DNA of 64,000 bases, from NCBI GenBank assembly GCA_018105865.1, contig CM030853.1, forward strand, positions 4,325,575 to 4,389,574, given 5' to 3'. Shown in pieces: positions 21,077 through 53,708 of this stretch. The notes beneath the pieces are model-generated. The model saw only the letters and a program-made list of their open reading frames with translations, made no database searches and was not told the DNA's origin. How positions within the stretch are numbered: position 1 is the stretch's first letter; every line of letters starts with the position of its first letter. This DNA comes from Metaphire vulgaris. Lineage: Eukaryota > Annelida > Clitellata > Crassiclitellata > Megascolecidae. The position numbers were made by a program, and so were the translations under genes.

Positions 21077-22008
21077 GGAACATTTTTGTTTGCATTGTGG
21101 CAATCAAGGTTAGATATTGACGTTTGAAATTTACGCATATAAATTGACTTCTGATGCTTCATTGTGCGATAGTTATTTGTTTCTAGGTTACATCTGACAT
21201 ATTATGAATATACTCTGATCTCAACTAATCTTGGTCTTTGTTAGTTGGAATAAATTTGACGACACGTGTTGTTATTTATGTTAGATGAATTTCTAATTTT
21301 GTACATAATTTTGATGTAGATGTTTTCTTGTTTGTGTGAATCTGTAGTTAGCCTGACCAGACTTACAGTATTTGCATTGTTTGTGTTTTGTATTGTATTG
21401 TATTGTTGCCTGATTTAAACTGATCTGCGCTGCGTCTTCTTCGGTCGACCGGTGTAATTTGGTTGCATTGTTGGCGCGCGCGGTTCAGTGCTAGTAATAA
21501 GTTAGTGTGTTTTTTCCTGATTATGCGTAATCTCATTGCAAACTGAATATGTCTCTGGCAGTAACGTTCAGGGAATTAGACTCCATAAGATGCTTTCTCA
21601 TTTGTATGGCCGTTGTTTCACTGTGTTACCTGATACACTGTATTTATTGCCATCCATTCAATTTATTTCGGTTTCGACTTAGTTTCTGTAGACGTTGATG
21701 ATCGCGAAATTTGCTCGGGTGCAAACCGCTCGTGAAGTTTTTTTGTGAGTCGTAGTAAATTTGGCTTCATTTAAAAAAAATTACAGTTATTTAAGCTTAC
21801 ATGAGATGTGTATTTGTGGCTCTCCTTAATTGCTGTTTGTTATGCATGAGAAATTCCTAGTCGTTTAAAGAATTTTGAATTATAGTATTGTCTTTTGCAT
21901 TTCTAAAATTCTGTTCAGGTTTAGATGGTTATCAAGTCTAATCAAGCCAAAATGATGTTATCATTCATGTGTACTTGTTGTATTACAACTGACCAAGGTG
22001 TGTGTATA

Positions 22009-22023
22009 TATATAATATATATA

Positions 22024-22059
<36 letters not shown>

Positions 22060-22061
22060 TT
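22009..22061. repeat. (TA)n(TGTA)n microsatellite
   Basis: TA units pass into seven TGTA/GTAT units. Confidence 0.92.
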
Positions 22062-22631
22062 GGTATTTGCTATTCTCTTTGCATTTTTCTGGTTGTCTCG
22101 GTGGTTAAGAGGCTTTTCTGGAATATTCTTCTTGTAGGTTATGAGCCAATGTTTATTATTTGGTCTTTTCATTTTACTGATTGTTTTACCAAGTGATTGT
22201 TGACAGTTGATGGCTGTGTGTGTGTGCGTGTTTAAATTTGTTCAGCTTGACTTCTGTTGGATCAGGGTTTGCCTTGTGTTGCAGCTGTTTCTGCAAATAG
22301 AATTTTCTCCATATTTTGTTTGCAAGTGCGGCTAATAGATTTTTGATTTAATGCGTGGGTTAGGCCGTGCTGTGAAGCATTAACTGTGCTTTGGAAGATT
22401 GCAATTTGCGGCTCTGTGTAGATTTTAGTTCCTTATGGTATGCAGTTTTGTTCCACGATTAATTTTTTTGTGGATGTAAACAGAGGGGGTTCAGACCGGT
22501 TGTTGGAGTTGCTCTGATGTTGACTTTCACTCAATGGGCCGGGCCCCTCATCTGTCTGAACACAAGACTGTCTTCAGTTTGCCATGCGTAGGAAAATTAG
22601 CGTGATGTTATTGATGGGTGCCATTCCTGTG

Positions 22632-22790
22632 CAGGGCACGATTTGTAGGGGGAAGGGCGGATTTCCCCCCCCCCTGTCCAACTGCATCCCCCCACCACTA
22701 CATCCCCTCCACTGCTACACTTCCCCAACAACTACATCCCCCCAAGCTCGACATATCCCCCCACTGCTCCCGGTCACAAATCGCACCCTG
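22632..22790. mobile_element. hAT-like MITE, CAGGGCACGATTTGTAG family
   Basis: The termini CAGGGCACGATTTGTAG and CACAAATCGCACCCTG are inverted, with a perfect 8-bp duplication TTCCTGTG (22624-22631, 22791-22798). The interior is a C-rich decamer-like tract. Confidence 0.92.
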
Positions 22791-22847
22791 TTCCTGTGGA
22801 GAATTCACTTATAGGTTTTGGAATGTTGTGTTTTAAGCGTTGCCAAC

Positions 22848-22850
<3 letters not shown>

Positions 22851-22894
<44 letters not shown>
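22851..22894. repeat. (GT)n microsatellite
   Basis: About 22 GT units. Confidence 0.96.
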
Positions 22895-22895
<1 letters not shown>

Positions 22896-23172
22896 GCAAC
22901 GTTGATCAATGTTGAAAATTCTTTGAGCAGTTCGGCCAGTTTTGGACATCGTGAGACTAAGTTGTCGCCATACACATAGCCTATTGGTTTGTTGGGTCTT
23001 GGTTTTGCTAATAACACGCTAAGCAAAGGCTCTAGTTTCTATGATTTTTCCTGAGCATGCATCTACCAAGAAAACAGGCTCTTTGTGCTAGCAAATGGAT
23101 GGTTTGATGTACATTACACCAGACCATGTTTGTGATTGTTGTGAAGTTTTCTGCATTCTTTATTTCATATTT

Positions 23173-23174
<2 letters not shown>

Positions 23175-23262
<88 letters not shown>
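23175..23262. repeat. (GA)n microsatellite
   Basis: About 44 GA units with one GG interruption at 23230-23231. Confidence 0.97.
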
Positions 23263-23266
<4 letters not shown>

Positions 23267-23543
23267 AACCAGATCCAGCTTCTGAGTTTTATGAATGTGT
23301 TTTAGTTTCTTTTAAAAATTGAATTTTTGTTTTCTAGCAGTTTTTCAAGATGTGTTCTATTTTGTTGAAAATATTCACAAATTATGAGATTTGGAATTTC
23401 TGAGATGGTGGTTAATCCGCTGTTGTTTTTATTGCTCAGAGCTGCACAGACTCGGTAAATCCTCACTAAATCAGATGTATTAGATTGTAACTGTGTGTGT
23501 GTGTGTTTAGGGTGTGCACTCCTTGATTTTTGATTGAGTGCAC

Positions 23544-23623
23544 TTAACCCCTTAACTGTGTATTTAAATGTAACTCAATGTAAAATGGACGGATATATCC
23601 GGGATCCCCAGTTAAGGGGTTAA
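23544..23623. mobile_element. TTAA-flanked ~80-bp MITE, copy 2
   Basis: Near-identical to copy 1 (subfamily A): CCCCTTAACTG ends, central GGATATATCC. Confidence 0.88.
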
Positions 23624-24284
23624 GAAAGGCTCGTGTTTTACTCTTCTCTGTCGGTACGAGACTCTCAGATCATTTCTTTTTATGCACGTATATAAAATGT
23701 GTTTTGGTACGTTTATGCACACTCGCGTTTGAAGAAATTGATCGAGCCATTTATCCTAATTAAGTTATAGCTAATGTATTTGTCAGGTGAATGTTGTTGT
23801 TATTATCTTGTATATTTCGTTCAGCTTGCCATGTGGATATTTTGATCAGCATAATTTCTGTATTTGAAGAACTAGTCTTTGTCTTTGACCTGCCTTAACT
23901 GAACTTGTTTTTCGTTGCCTGGTTCACTATAGTTCCGTTCTTTTATTATGCTAATATTTCCTTATAGAGCTTTGACTAGACTTTTCAGTTTAGGTCCAAC
24001 CTTGCACATGCTTTGCACTGATCAAATAACTTTATAGAATATATATTTTTTTATCGTTCGCTTCGATTCGAAATGGTGTTGCTGTATTTCTAACTGCCTG
24101 TGGTCAGCGATGACGAATTTCAGCATTTCTCGATAGTCATTGTCTCGGTGAATGTCTTTTTTTATGCACTTCGGCTGCTAATTTCTTTATTTGTTTTTGT
24201 TGTGGACTACAAGAGTTGGTTGGACGCTGTGGTTTTTTAAAAAAAAATTTCATTTAACTGCCTTTAAGTGCATGGGTTGTGACT

Positions 24285-24513
24285 CAGTGGCGGCTCCAGG
24301 ATTTGGCAAGTGGAAGGGGGCCGTTGGGGTGGCAACTTCTAATCATGGGGGGGCCAGCCATTTATTATTATTATTATTATTATAAATGATGATTTTTTTG
24401 TTGCTAGGTATGTAGTATTACAATATAGGAAATGTTGTAAAGGGTCCCAATGTAGTATTAAGGGGCCAGGCACTCAATAGGGGGCACGGGCCCCCCCTGT
24501 GGAGCCGCCACTG
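24285..24513. mobile_element. hAT-like MITE, CAGTGGCGGCTCC family, with internal TTA repeat
   Basis: The ends CAGTGGCGGCTCCAGG and GGAGCCGCCACTG lie in opposite orientation to the copies at 6221/6947. The 8-bp duplication is TTGTGACT/TCGTGACT (one mismatch). It contains a short TTA microsatellite at about 24364. Confidence 0.88.
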
Positions 24514-24956
24514 TCGTGACTGCCATTTTTTCTGAGGTCTTGGACATCGCTATCACAGACTTCCGTAAAAGTGTCGCGGTGTTGATCTTTGAAGGGCAAT
24601 TTATGCATGAAGAGAATTTCAAATGCAATGCTATAAAATTAAGTGTGTTTTTCAGGCATTTGTGACTTGCTGATGTCAGCATCGTGAGGCTGCTAAGGTC
24701 TTTGTTTTTATAAGTTTTACATGGATCGATATCTGTGGGACGCTGATACAACTGGTGATTGCAATAATCTTTGCAAAATGTAGTTTTTGTATTAATAAAC
24801 CCGAGTTTACTGAGTCTACAAACCTTTCTTTGAATGATTTCATATAATTGTGATACTGTGGTTTAGGTTCTCCAGCTTTAAATTCTCCAGCTGTTGTTCC
24901 TATCACAAAATTTGCTTATTGTAAACTAAGTTCTATTTACAATCATGACAATTTGA

Positions 24957-24990
24957 TATATATATATATAAATAAATATATATATATATA
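24957..24990. repeat. interrupted (TA)n
   Basis: TA units broken by AATAAATA. Confidence 0.9.
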
Positions 24991-25585
24991 CTGATTTGTG
25001 TGTAATCTTAGTGTTATTAATTGTTTTTTATCAATATTTAGCACTTTGTATGCGACCATTCCAGGAGTTAGTTTTTGCAAGCAGTTATTTCATAAAGCAG
25101 AAAATCTGTAAAAACAATTGTAGCTATTGTGGCACTGTTTGCAATAGTGATTATTTACTAGTGATGAATTAATTGACAGCAAAGGTGCTACATGTTTCTT
25201 TTGCGTGGTTTTGTTTATAAGAAGTCGATATATCCTGATTAATTTTGTGCTATGTTGAAGACTTTAAGACTCTGTCGTTTGTGTAAATACTTAATTTGTT
25301 GTTATGTAAACGTGTGCAATTTGCTGCTGAATGGATTTAGTGTAACGCTGTTGTCTTTTGTCTGTGAGTCTAGGAGATTCTTTGTCATAACATTGTTAAT
25401 ATTATATTATTTGCGATGTATAAGTGATGTTTGTATATATATATATAAAGTAGTGATATGCATATATAACTTGTAGGTACCTTTAGCACTGCCAGAATGT
25501 ATGGCCGTTTATCTTGTATTTGCTGGAGCGGTGGTGTTGCTGTGAAGGGTTTGAGAAATACTTTCCAGTGGGAAGCAGCTGCAAC

Positions 25586-25666
25586 TTAACCCCTTAACTG
25601 GGCAACTATTTGTAACTCAATGTAAAATGGATGAGCGTTACTCGGGGCACCCAGTTAAGGGGTTAA
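25586..25666. mobile_element. TTAA-flanked ~80-bp MITE, copy 3 (subfamily B)
   Basis: CCCCTTAACTGGGCAACTA…CCCAGTTAAGGGG. It shares AACTCAATGTAAAATGGA with subfamily A, but its second half reads GAGCGTTACTCGGGG. Confidence 0.87.
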
Positions 25667-27070
25667 ACGGTTGTGTAGTTATTCTTACTCAACCCCATAT
25701 ATCTATGGCTTTAAGTTGTTTTCTGTTGCCAAGAATTAGAATAGAGACTTGCTTAATATTTTGATTTCCTATTGCTTTATATTTTTTTGTTTTTGTTTTG
25801 CAAAAATGATAGGCATAGATTCTTATTATTGGGGTGGAAGTTTTCTGCTGGTTGTTTTGTAATAAGCTAACGATGCTATTAAGGCAGTTTGATGGACATT
25901 TTTGAAAACCTAAAGATTTAAGAGGTCTGTGGGAGTTGTGTGTGGTTTTCTAAAATTTGAAGAAACTGCCAGTTTTTGAGTAGTTATGTTCTTTGGCTGT
26001 GAGTCAAATTTGAACGTGTGAAATTAGTTTTAATTTCTTGCCTTTTCTCTGGAAAATTGAAAACATTTCTTTTCAAAAATATACAGCTGAGTTATTGTGG
26101 TTTTAATTTGAGTCTTCAAAGTTGTTGTTGTCATGAGCGAAGAAGCCTTGCGACCTCTTTGAGAATGTATCTATGCAGTATAAGTGTAAGTAAGATCTAC
26201 GCTAATTGGTTTCTTCTTGATTAACCGATATATTTGAAATCTGAGTATGAATTTGGCACTCTTTTATTCTTATTGTTATTATTGCTTTTTAATTTTATTC
26301 GAGTCTTTATTATAATGACAAAAAAAACAGAGATTGCCATTGCAGCATTTGCCTTTTCTTCAAGCGAGATGGTACGGGCTTTTTCGGTCCTGCAATTTAC
26401 GGGTTGCCGCTAGAGCTTAGTTATCTAGCAGTTGCTTTTGCAAATTTGCAGCTACACCACCGCTCCTAGACAGTTGTTGAACGATGTTTTAATATTCCTA
26501 TTCTGCTGCTGACAGCAATGATAGTCTGAATGTCAGGTAAAAGTGAAAAACATCTAGAAACAATCAATCCTGTTTTGACTTCGTTCCAGTTTGCGTAGTT
26601 TTATTCTCACGATTTCTAAGTTAAGTTTAAGTTCTCTGTGTAGAGTTGTGCGTTTTTTTTCTATTTTCAAGCGGTGCGTGTGGTAAACCATATCGGAGTA
26701 AGGCATTAACGTTATGTATTGCAATTGAACCAGTAGTAGCCGTAGCAACCTCGGACAGTTCCCATACAGATGAGTGCTTGGGTCACAAATTTGAATTTTT
26801 TACGGTAATCAGTTTTGTAAAACTTTGTTTAACTTATGCCAGATGTAACCAGTGACTAGTTTTAAATATTTGGATTTGTTTGCAATGTTGCCATGCGAGA
26901 GGAACTGGCTTGAGCAGTTATTGTCAATGCAAAGATAGAGTGAATGCTTTCTATCCATCTGTCCATACAGTTCTATCCATCTAGAGACCATTTTGTTGCC
27001 AGGCGAAGGATGGGTAAAAGCTTCACTTGTGGAAAAAAATGCTGTAAAGCGTTAAAACAGGCTTCTATTT

Positions 27071-27150
27071 TTAACCCCTTAACCGTGTATTTAACTGTAA
27101 CTCAATGTAAAATGGACGGATATATCCGGGATCCCCGGTTAAGGGGTTAA
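27071..27150. mobile_element. TTAA-flanked ~80-bp MITE, copy 4
   Basis: Subfamily A; nearly identical to copies 1 and 2. Confidence 0.88.
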
Positions 27151-29957
27151 TATGCTCTTCTTTTCAGATCTATTGTTTGTTCTGTAGAATGTCTAGTGCA
27201 ATTTTGCTAGAAGCTCAACGTATCAAAAGTGAACATTCAGGATTATTTAATGAAATAATAAATCAGACGAATACAAATGCCTTTGCAGTTAATTGTCTGG
27301 TTTTTCATATTTGATTAAAGTAAGGATGACTGGTTTCTGTAATAATTTAATTAGCGATGTGTAATCATAGTTTTCTACAGTTGTTTTTATTGTTAAGGTT
27401 ATTCTTGATGTAGAGCTTTGTTCCTGTTTGACAAAGTAATCGCTGAACTTTGCAGAGTGTTAATTTGAGAATTAATTGATTGTCAATATTTCTATTGATC
27501 GTGGCAATGAATTTACTGATAAAAACAGCATTGTACTGACTATATAATATACTGCCTGGTTTACTCTTGTGGGTTACTAGTTTCTGCAGTCAGAGTAAGA
27601 CTTTGTTGTAACTACTGTTTACTATGTCTAATGGATAATCACTACAACCCCCAGCCTATATCTGTTACTATATCTGATCATGCCTGAAACCGTTTGAGGG
27701 AATTTCACTCTCTTAGATTCAGGTAATTATTCTTGCATTTTCTCAGCCGCCTGATATTATTTTTTATTATATTGTTTTATTTTTATGAATATCATTGCAC
27801 AATTGTTAAGTTAAGAAGTAAGTATTGCGACCTTTCTAGCGCGACGCAACGATTTGTTGCACTAAAGTCTTAAGATTCATGCCTCTGGTTGGTTTTTCTG
27901 TTTTAAGTGTTCTTATGTCACTGAGATTCTGCTGAGCTGATGAAAAAAATATAAAAATACTGAATTTGAGAAATTGTTGGGCCAAAATTATAGAGATTAA
28001 GACTGCTTTAAGTAAGTAAGAAGGTTTCTGTTGCTAACGTCAGGAACATGGAAGACTTAGCATACAGTAATAAGCCTTTGCTTTATGTCATATCTTAGTA
28101 GCTTAAATGGTATTCATCTGTATTTATAATGAGGCCTTACCTTGTGTTAGAATTTTAAAAAATACACGGTTGATTCGTCTGAAATCGACCAACAATATGC
28201 AATAGAGGTTGTTTGCAGCTTTTATGCAATGCATGGTTTGCATTTATTGCAGACTTTGAAATAATAATACCTAGATTTTTATCGATTTTTCCCTGCTGAA
28301 ATGGCTCTGCTGTGCTAGGTTTTGTACAGAAACTTAAATAGACTCAATATGCAATTGTAGAGCTTTCATTTTTCACAGATCCAAGAGTTAACTGCATTAT
28401 TTCAACTACCGTACTTCTGGGAAGTGACTTTTGCATAATTGTTGAGATTTGGTCTTGTGCTACTAAATTCCCTTTGGTTGTGCGTCAGCTTGAAGCTTTG
28501 TTTAACGCTTTCAGCGCCGCTTGTTATAAAATAGCGAGCCTGATTCAATATAATTATTCTGAAGACTTTGTTTCCTTTGCTTTATATTTCAAATTGAGGT
28601 TGTGTTTATTATAAAATAAAATAATCTGTTGTAAATATGGGGTGGCTACTACGATGCATGCTTTTCTACCGGCTGGTTTCTTTGATTTAGAGTGAAATGT
28701 TGGCTGGTTAATGCAAGCTTATTTGTGAACGTGCATATCACAGTCCAGCCAAGCTGAAAATACATGCCTATGTAGAATTGGATTTTGGCTTATTATGCGT
28801 TGTTTCAGTGTTTGCTAAGATATGGACTTAATACGTACTTTAGGATGTATTTTAAAAGCTTACCTGAACAATTTGACAGAGCAAAGACATCAGTTTACAT
28901 TTTTATGAAGCTTTAAACTTGTATGTTTCTAAACTGAGATGATCTTTCTTGTTGCAGAATTGAGTCATTGTTAATGTCTTAAAGTACAGTATTTGGGATA
29001 TTATTGTCAACAAAAGCACTGGCTTCTAGTTTTCTTTCATTTGGTGTTTTTCATGCAAGGTCAGGGATTAAAAAAAGGTTACAAGTTTTAATCCAAGTTG
29101 TGTTCATTGTCCAGTATTGGCTATAGATTTTGGTTGTGGTGATGATGATGAAATGTTGGCGATGTTTGATGATGAAATGTTGAAATATGTAAGAATCTTA
29201 ATTGGAATTTGGCTAATTGGTAACAATATTTTCTACGATTTTGAGGGCGTTGTATTATCACTGTTGATTTTTTCAAGTCTGTGATGATAAATTAACTGCT
29301 GTAAGATTAATTATCGTAGGCTATGGAATTTTATTTAAGAAATGACCACTGTAGATTTTCTAGAATCTTGATTGAAAAATCATTTCCTACAAGTGAACTA
29401 AAGCTGAAGTTTTCTTACTGTCCAATTTTGACATCACAAAATTGATTTATTCTGTGGATTTTTTTGAATAAACTGAACTGTAGTAAATTTTGTAATGTTT
29501 TAGCATTTAGCAGTTGCTTTATATCTGTGGCTTCTTGATAGGTTTATGATTTTCCATGCTAGTTTATTTAGTGTTTGATTTTTTGCTGATGGCTTGTGTC
29601 CTTGCTTTCTCTTAACCTGTGACATTAGTTTTTGAATGTTTAATGTGTTGCTTTAGTTTTTCTCGTAACTAGGTCCATTCATTACCAAGAATATCATTAC
29701 TTGAGTATTATTTTGATTTTTGTCGGTTATTGCATTTTGTATTCCTACACATAGTAAGTAACCTAGAATAGCCTAATGAGTATTGCTGGTGAACATTTGA
29801 CAATATCAGTGTCTTATTAGAACATACATTTGATTTTTCTTTTGTTAGAAATTTTATTTGTGATATTCATATAGCAGTTTGGACTTAAAAACAATGCCAA
29901 TAAATGTACAATGCATACTCTATGACTTCCTATAAGCAGTTTAAGCAGTTCCATAGT

Positions 29958-29992
<35 letters not shown>
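29958..29992. repeat. (TA)n microsatellite
   Basis: About 17 TA units. Confidence 0.95.
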
Positions 29993-29994
<2 letters not shown>

Positions 29995-30879
29995 GCTGAA
30001 TTTGGTAAATGCTAATTGTTACTTTTCTTGATATTTAACTAGCTTCACGATATCTCTGGGTTTGTATTAAATTATGATTGTATTATTATTCACTTTGTCT
30101 TAGTGTTTCATTACCCTGAAATAATACAAAAGTTTTTACAGATGTGTTTTTTCGCGAGTGACATACATTAGAACGTCCATTTAACAAACCATTTCAATGT
30201 GGCCGTTCTGAATTTCTGTTCTTGAATTTTTAAAATCTGAATTTTAAGAAATGAATTTTGCAGCATTTTAAGGTCCTGCCGAATCAAAAAGGCATTAATG
30301 CAGACTGGGTCTTTACTAATTTAAAAAGTAAGTTAATCTGTAGATGTCTTGAAGGCTTCTGTAATAATTATTCATGGCACAGTTTTTTATACATATTTTA
30401 AATAGTCAAAGTTTCATGGTTAACTACAGTATTACATTATGGTTTTCTTGACAGTGCAGACCACTTTACTGGTACTAGTTTTCAAAACAGAAATCAAGTT
30501 CTTTATAAAGCAGCATATATATTTTTATGTGCTCAACTTTCCTATATGCATTTTAGGGAATTCTGACAGTTTAGATCTCGCAATGAGCCTTTTCAACGGT
30601 CTCTACTACTAATAGTTTAACTATGGCTTCATGTCTTTGTCGACTTTTTTGTGCTCTTTTCAAACAACATTGTTCTTGTGAATTGCTTGGAAATATTATT
30701 CATGGTTTGCACAATTTTGAAGCACACTGTAGTCAAAGTTTGGCCTACTGTAGCCAATAAATGAAATGGTGATAGAAACTCAGTTATTGATATCCTCTGG
30801 GTAAAATTAAATCGTATTTGTAGCAGCTGCTACAGTTTTTGTGGATTACTAAACAAATGACACACCCAAAATCGTCAAG

Positions 30880-31028
30880 CAGTGTTTAATCCAGACCCCA
30901 GGCCTTTGGGGGCAAATTGACTTGGCTGGAGAGGGAGAGACACAATTCAATGCAAATATTTGTGTAAGTGCCGAGGGTTTTTTTTTTGGGGGGGGAATCT
31001 ACCCCTAACAGGCCTAAATAAAACACTG
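30880..31028. mobile_element. hAT-like MITE, CAGTGTTTAATCCAG family
   Basis: The ends CAGTGTTTAATCCAGACC and GGCCTAAATAAAACACTG; flanks TCGTCAAG/TTGCCAAG agree at 6 of 8 positions. Same interior (GGGGGCAAATTGACTTGGCT) as the copy at 48021. Confidence 0.75.
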
Positions 31029-32035
31029 TTGCCAAGAGTTTCAGAATGTTTCTGCTGTTGGAACAATAATGTATCATGATGCAAAACTTTGTAAGATTAT
31101 TTATTTTATAGTTAACTAAAGACATATACAATAGTGCATTTGGTTTATTTTTATACAAGCACATTTGCCATATTGATGTTTGACCCTAGTCTAACCCTGC
31201 TGACCATGTAATCTTCTAGGGTGTTAGCCTGGACTTTGCCGAATCAAATGTGACTATGAAGATTATGTTTTTTGTTATCAAATAAATGACAATTATATTG
31301 ATCTGTCTATACCTTTAGCTTTTGCAGTCTGTTACTATAATGTTACATTAAGATTCATTTGGTGCAATTTGTTTTTCTAATACGATACAATGTGACTGAA
31401 CAATACATAGCTTTAACTCTGCTAACGCTATAACTGCATATCATCTAATTATATTCTCTGTTGTATATCTAGTATTACCCGGCTTTAGTGATGTAAGATT
31501 TGCTCACCTATCATCATCATCATCATCCTATGATTCACAGGTGATAGATAGATAGATAGTTACTGACAAAACAATGATTTTCTACCATTTTTAAATACAA
31601 GTACAAGTGATGTTTTGAATTTGTTATGCGTGTAACTAGAGGTCTCGAATAATAAGACTATCCTATCGTAGCATTGTGTTTAGAAGAAAAGCATTTCTAT
31701 CTTGCTCAGCTTTGTTTTGGGTTTTTGGAACTTTCATTGGTAATTTCTAAGTTGTCTTTGTCAAGTATTTCTTGTATTTATTATGTGAAACAAAAGAAAT
31801 GTTTTTAATGTGGTTGTTGCAAGTTTCTATGTACAATACAATACACTCTTGAATGATGACTGGTATTTTGCAAGTATCTTCATAGTTTCGATTACGGTAG
31901 GTTAATTCACTTCAACAACAAAGACCACAGTCAAAAAACAAACTGAACTGAATGACTATTTAAAGAGTTAAATGCTGGCAAGTAGACATGTATGAAGCCA
32001 GTACGTGAGAATGATTCTAGAATGGGGGGACCAAT

Positions 32036-32315
32036 GAACCATCAATCAATTAATCAACTTCTATAGCGCCACTATCATAATGCCCAGGGCATCAGCCGAT
32101 GGCGCACCAAATTCAAATAGCATTAGAGCCAGGTCAAGCCAGAAGATGTCCAAAACGGCGGTGGAGCAATCTAAGGGGGATAAGCCAAGTCAAACAGATG
32201 TGTTTTAAGGCCAGATCTGAAATATGATAAGTTAGTTATGCAAAGTGATGTTGGTAGTGAATTTCAGAGCTTAGGGGCGCACACTGAGAAACAACTACAG
32301 TGTAGTGCCAATGAC
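32036..32315 (-). pseudogene. CR1/L2-type LINE 3' end
   Basis: Read on the minus strand it encodes SGLKTHLFDLAYPP, a typical end of a CR1/L2 reverse-transcriptase ORF, then GGTGCGCCATCGGCTGATGC and a TTGATTGAT tail. Its 5' side meets the MITE at 32316. Confidence 0.72.
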
Positions 32316-32486
32316 CAAGGTGCGATTTGTGACCTGGAGCAGTGGGGAGAATGTGTCGAGCTGGGGGGGGGGTGTAGTTGTTGGGGAAGTGTATCAGTGG
32401 GGATGTAATGGTGGGGATGTAGCAGTAGGGGGATGCTATTGGGCAGTGGGCGGGGAATCCCCTTCCCCCCTACAAATCGCGCCCTG
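32316..32486. mobile_element. hAT-like MITE, CAGGGC/CAAGGTGCGATTTGTGA family
   Basis: Same family as 22632 in reverse orientation. Perfect 8-bp duplication CCAATGAC (32308-32315, 32487-32494). The left end has decayed to CAAGG. Confidence 0.9.
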
Positions 32487-32619
32487 CCAATGACCATCAC
32501 TTATACATGCCAACTACTATGGCCGATTTGACTAAAGGACATTGAGAGCATTGAGTTCCTTTAGTGGGACATGGCTGCATCCTCAGCCCCCAAAAAGTTT
32601 ATAGGCGACAGATTCAAGT

Positions 32620-32745
32620 ACTGGGGCGGAAGGTGGCAGAGTGGGTTACGCGCTGCAGCGGCAGGCTGATGGAGTGTGTTCAAGCCTCGTTAGCGCCCCT
32701 AGTGGCTTTCACACAGGCAGTAATGCCTCCTAAGCCACTTAAGTT
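32620..32745 (+). mobile_element. tRNA-derived SINE-like sequence
   Basis: GGTGGCAGAGTGGGTTACGC resembles an A box and GTGTTCAAGCCTC a B box, at tRNA spacing. No clear tRNA cloverleaf closes, so a SINE head is likelier than a tRNA gene. Confidence 0.45.
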
Positions 32746-32826
32746 TCTTTAAAACCATGCTAAGAATCTATCAATTTTCACAATAAAAGATTTCTTAAAT
32801 TTTGTCAACTTTGGGAGCCAGCGTAC

Positions 32827-32999
32827 CAGGGGCGTAGCCAGGAATTTGATTTGGGAGGGTATAAATGTTGGGGGGGGGGTATAAACCTTAACTATAAACC
32901 ATATAAACTACATATAACCACATATAAATCACATAAAAAACTTTAAGGTAGACTGACTTGGGGGTATATACCGATATACCCCCCGTCGATACGCCCTTG
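32827..32999. mobile_element. hAT-like MITE, CAGGGGCGTAGCC family
   Basis: The ends CAGGGGCGTAGCCAGG and GTCGATACGCCCTTG, with a perfect 8-bp duplication CAGCGTAC (32819-32826, 33000-33007). Confidence 0.92.
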
Positions 33000-33767
33000 C
33001 AGCGTACCTTCAAAAATTCTAAATACGACTAAAGGAATGGAAGATATAAATTCATGGCAAAAATTTTGCTCTTAGAAGAACTGATGAAAGTTTCAAAATT
33101 GACAAAATTCTTTTTAATTTTTCATTCAGATTTGATTATAGAATTGCTAAAGATCTGGCAGCGATGGCATTGGACCGGAAATTTTGGTCAAGTTTGGCTC
33201 GAATTAGCATAAGTAGATTAGGTTCAGCTTCATTAGATGTAGAAGGTTAAAACTGTGTGAAATTATCAGAATCTGAATTTCTTTAAAAGAATCAAAATCT
33301 ATACAAGTGAATGATAATGATCAAAAGCAGACCCCCTAAATTTAAACAAATGGGGTGTCTGAAAGTCTCCAAAACCTAGATCTTTAACCTTCCACAAATG
33401 GAAAACTAGTTTGGCAGCTGTAAATTTGTATGCATTCACCTATTTTGGCATCATTCACATTTACAATTGTTATGGTCGTTTAATGAAACTGCTTATCGAT
33501 TGTTCAGTAAAGGGACAAAATAGAGTATCTTCACGAAGCAGATAATCGTGTTTGGCCACGCATGCTACAAAAACGTTGTTAGAAACAGTCACAATTTAAC
33601 TACAACACACTAGGAGACAGTCTCAGAAGAATCACAGTAAACTCCTAAAATACTTGGCGATATTTTGACGATCACTTCCCGGCCCGAGTCTCGAGAGCCC
33701 CAGAGTAAGATCAAAACACACATGTATTTACAGTATTGTGCCAGAAATAAATTAACATAGATTCGTT

Positions 33768-53279
<19,512 letters not shown>

Positions 53280-53339
53280 CTATGAACAAATAATAAGCTC
53301 AAGTCAGAACAGCAGACAAATTACTAATAGCAACGGTGG

Positions 53340-53548
53340 TGACAGAGGAACAGGGATATTTTTACACCCCCCCCCCAAAGCTGAGACCGACGACCCCTCA
53401 ACACCCCCAATCTGAGAGCCGGATGACCTTTTTTATTGCTTGTCAGACTTTTTCGGCAGGGCACCCCCGGAATATACCAACACCCCCCAAATTGCTAATC
53501 CTAGAAATAACTCTGGACAGGAATGGACTTCATAGGCAGTGGAGTTAA
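53340..53548. mobile_element. decayed hAT-like MITE
   Basis: C-rich runs and GATGACCTTTTTTATTGCTT at 53422 match the interior of other MITEs here; the termini are not preserved. Confidence 0.4.
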
Positions 53549-53628
53549 AATAGTCCAGTGGTTTTTCCAGCAATTTCCTGCGGCCAATGCTTAAAAATTC
53601 GTCACTCTAAACGTTGCAGTATCTTCTG

Positions 53629-53708
53629 TTAACCTTTTAACTGGGGATCCCGGATATATCAGTCCATTTTACATTGAGTTACAGTTAAATACACAGTTAA
53701 GGGGTTAA
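53629..53708. mobile_element. TTAA-flanked ~80-bp MITE, copy 7
   Basis: Subfamily A, reverse orientation; ends CCTTTTAACTG and CAGTTAAGGGG. Confidence 0.87.

Larger units (their letters stand above)
19430..33767 (+). other. no coding exon seen; T-rich, possibly GW182 3' UTR/downstream transcript
   Basis: About 14 kb with no supported coding exon, only transposons and microsatellites. The plus strand is clearly T-rich to about 31 kb, like the GW182 introns, and turns A-rich nearer the minus-strand gene. Open frames here are short and AT-driven. Confidence 0.4.

Noticed and set aside
31502..31560. Short CAT and GATA runs as a CRISPR-like array
   Set aside because: Simple microsatellites with no spacers; the genome is animal.
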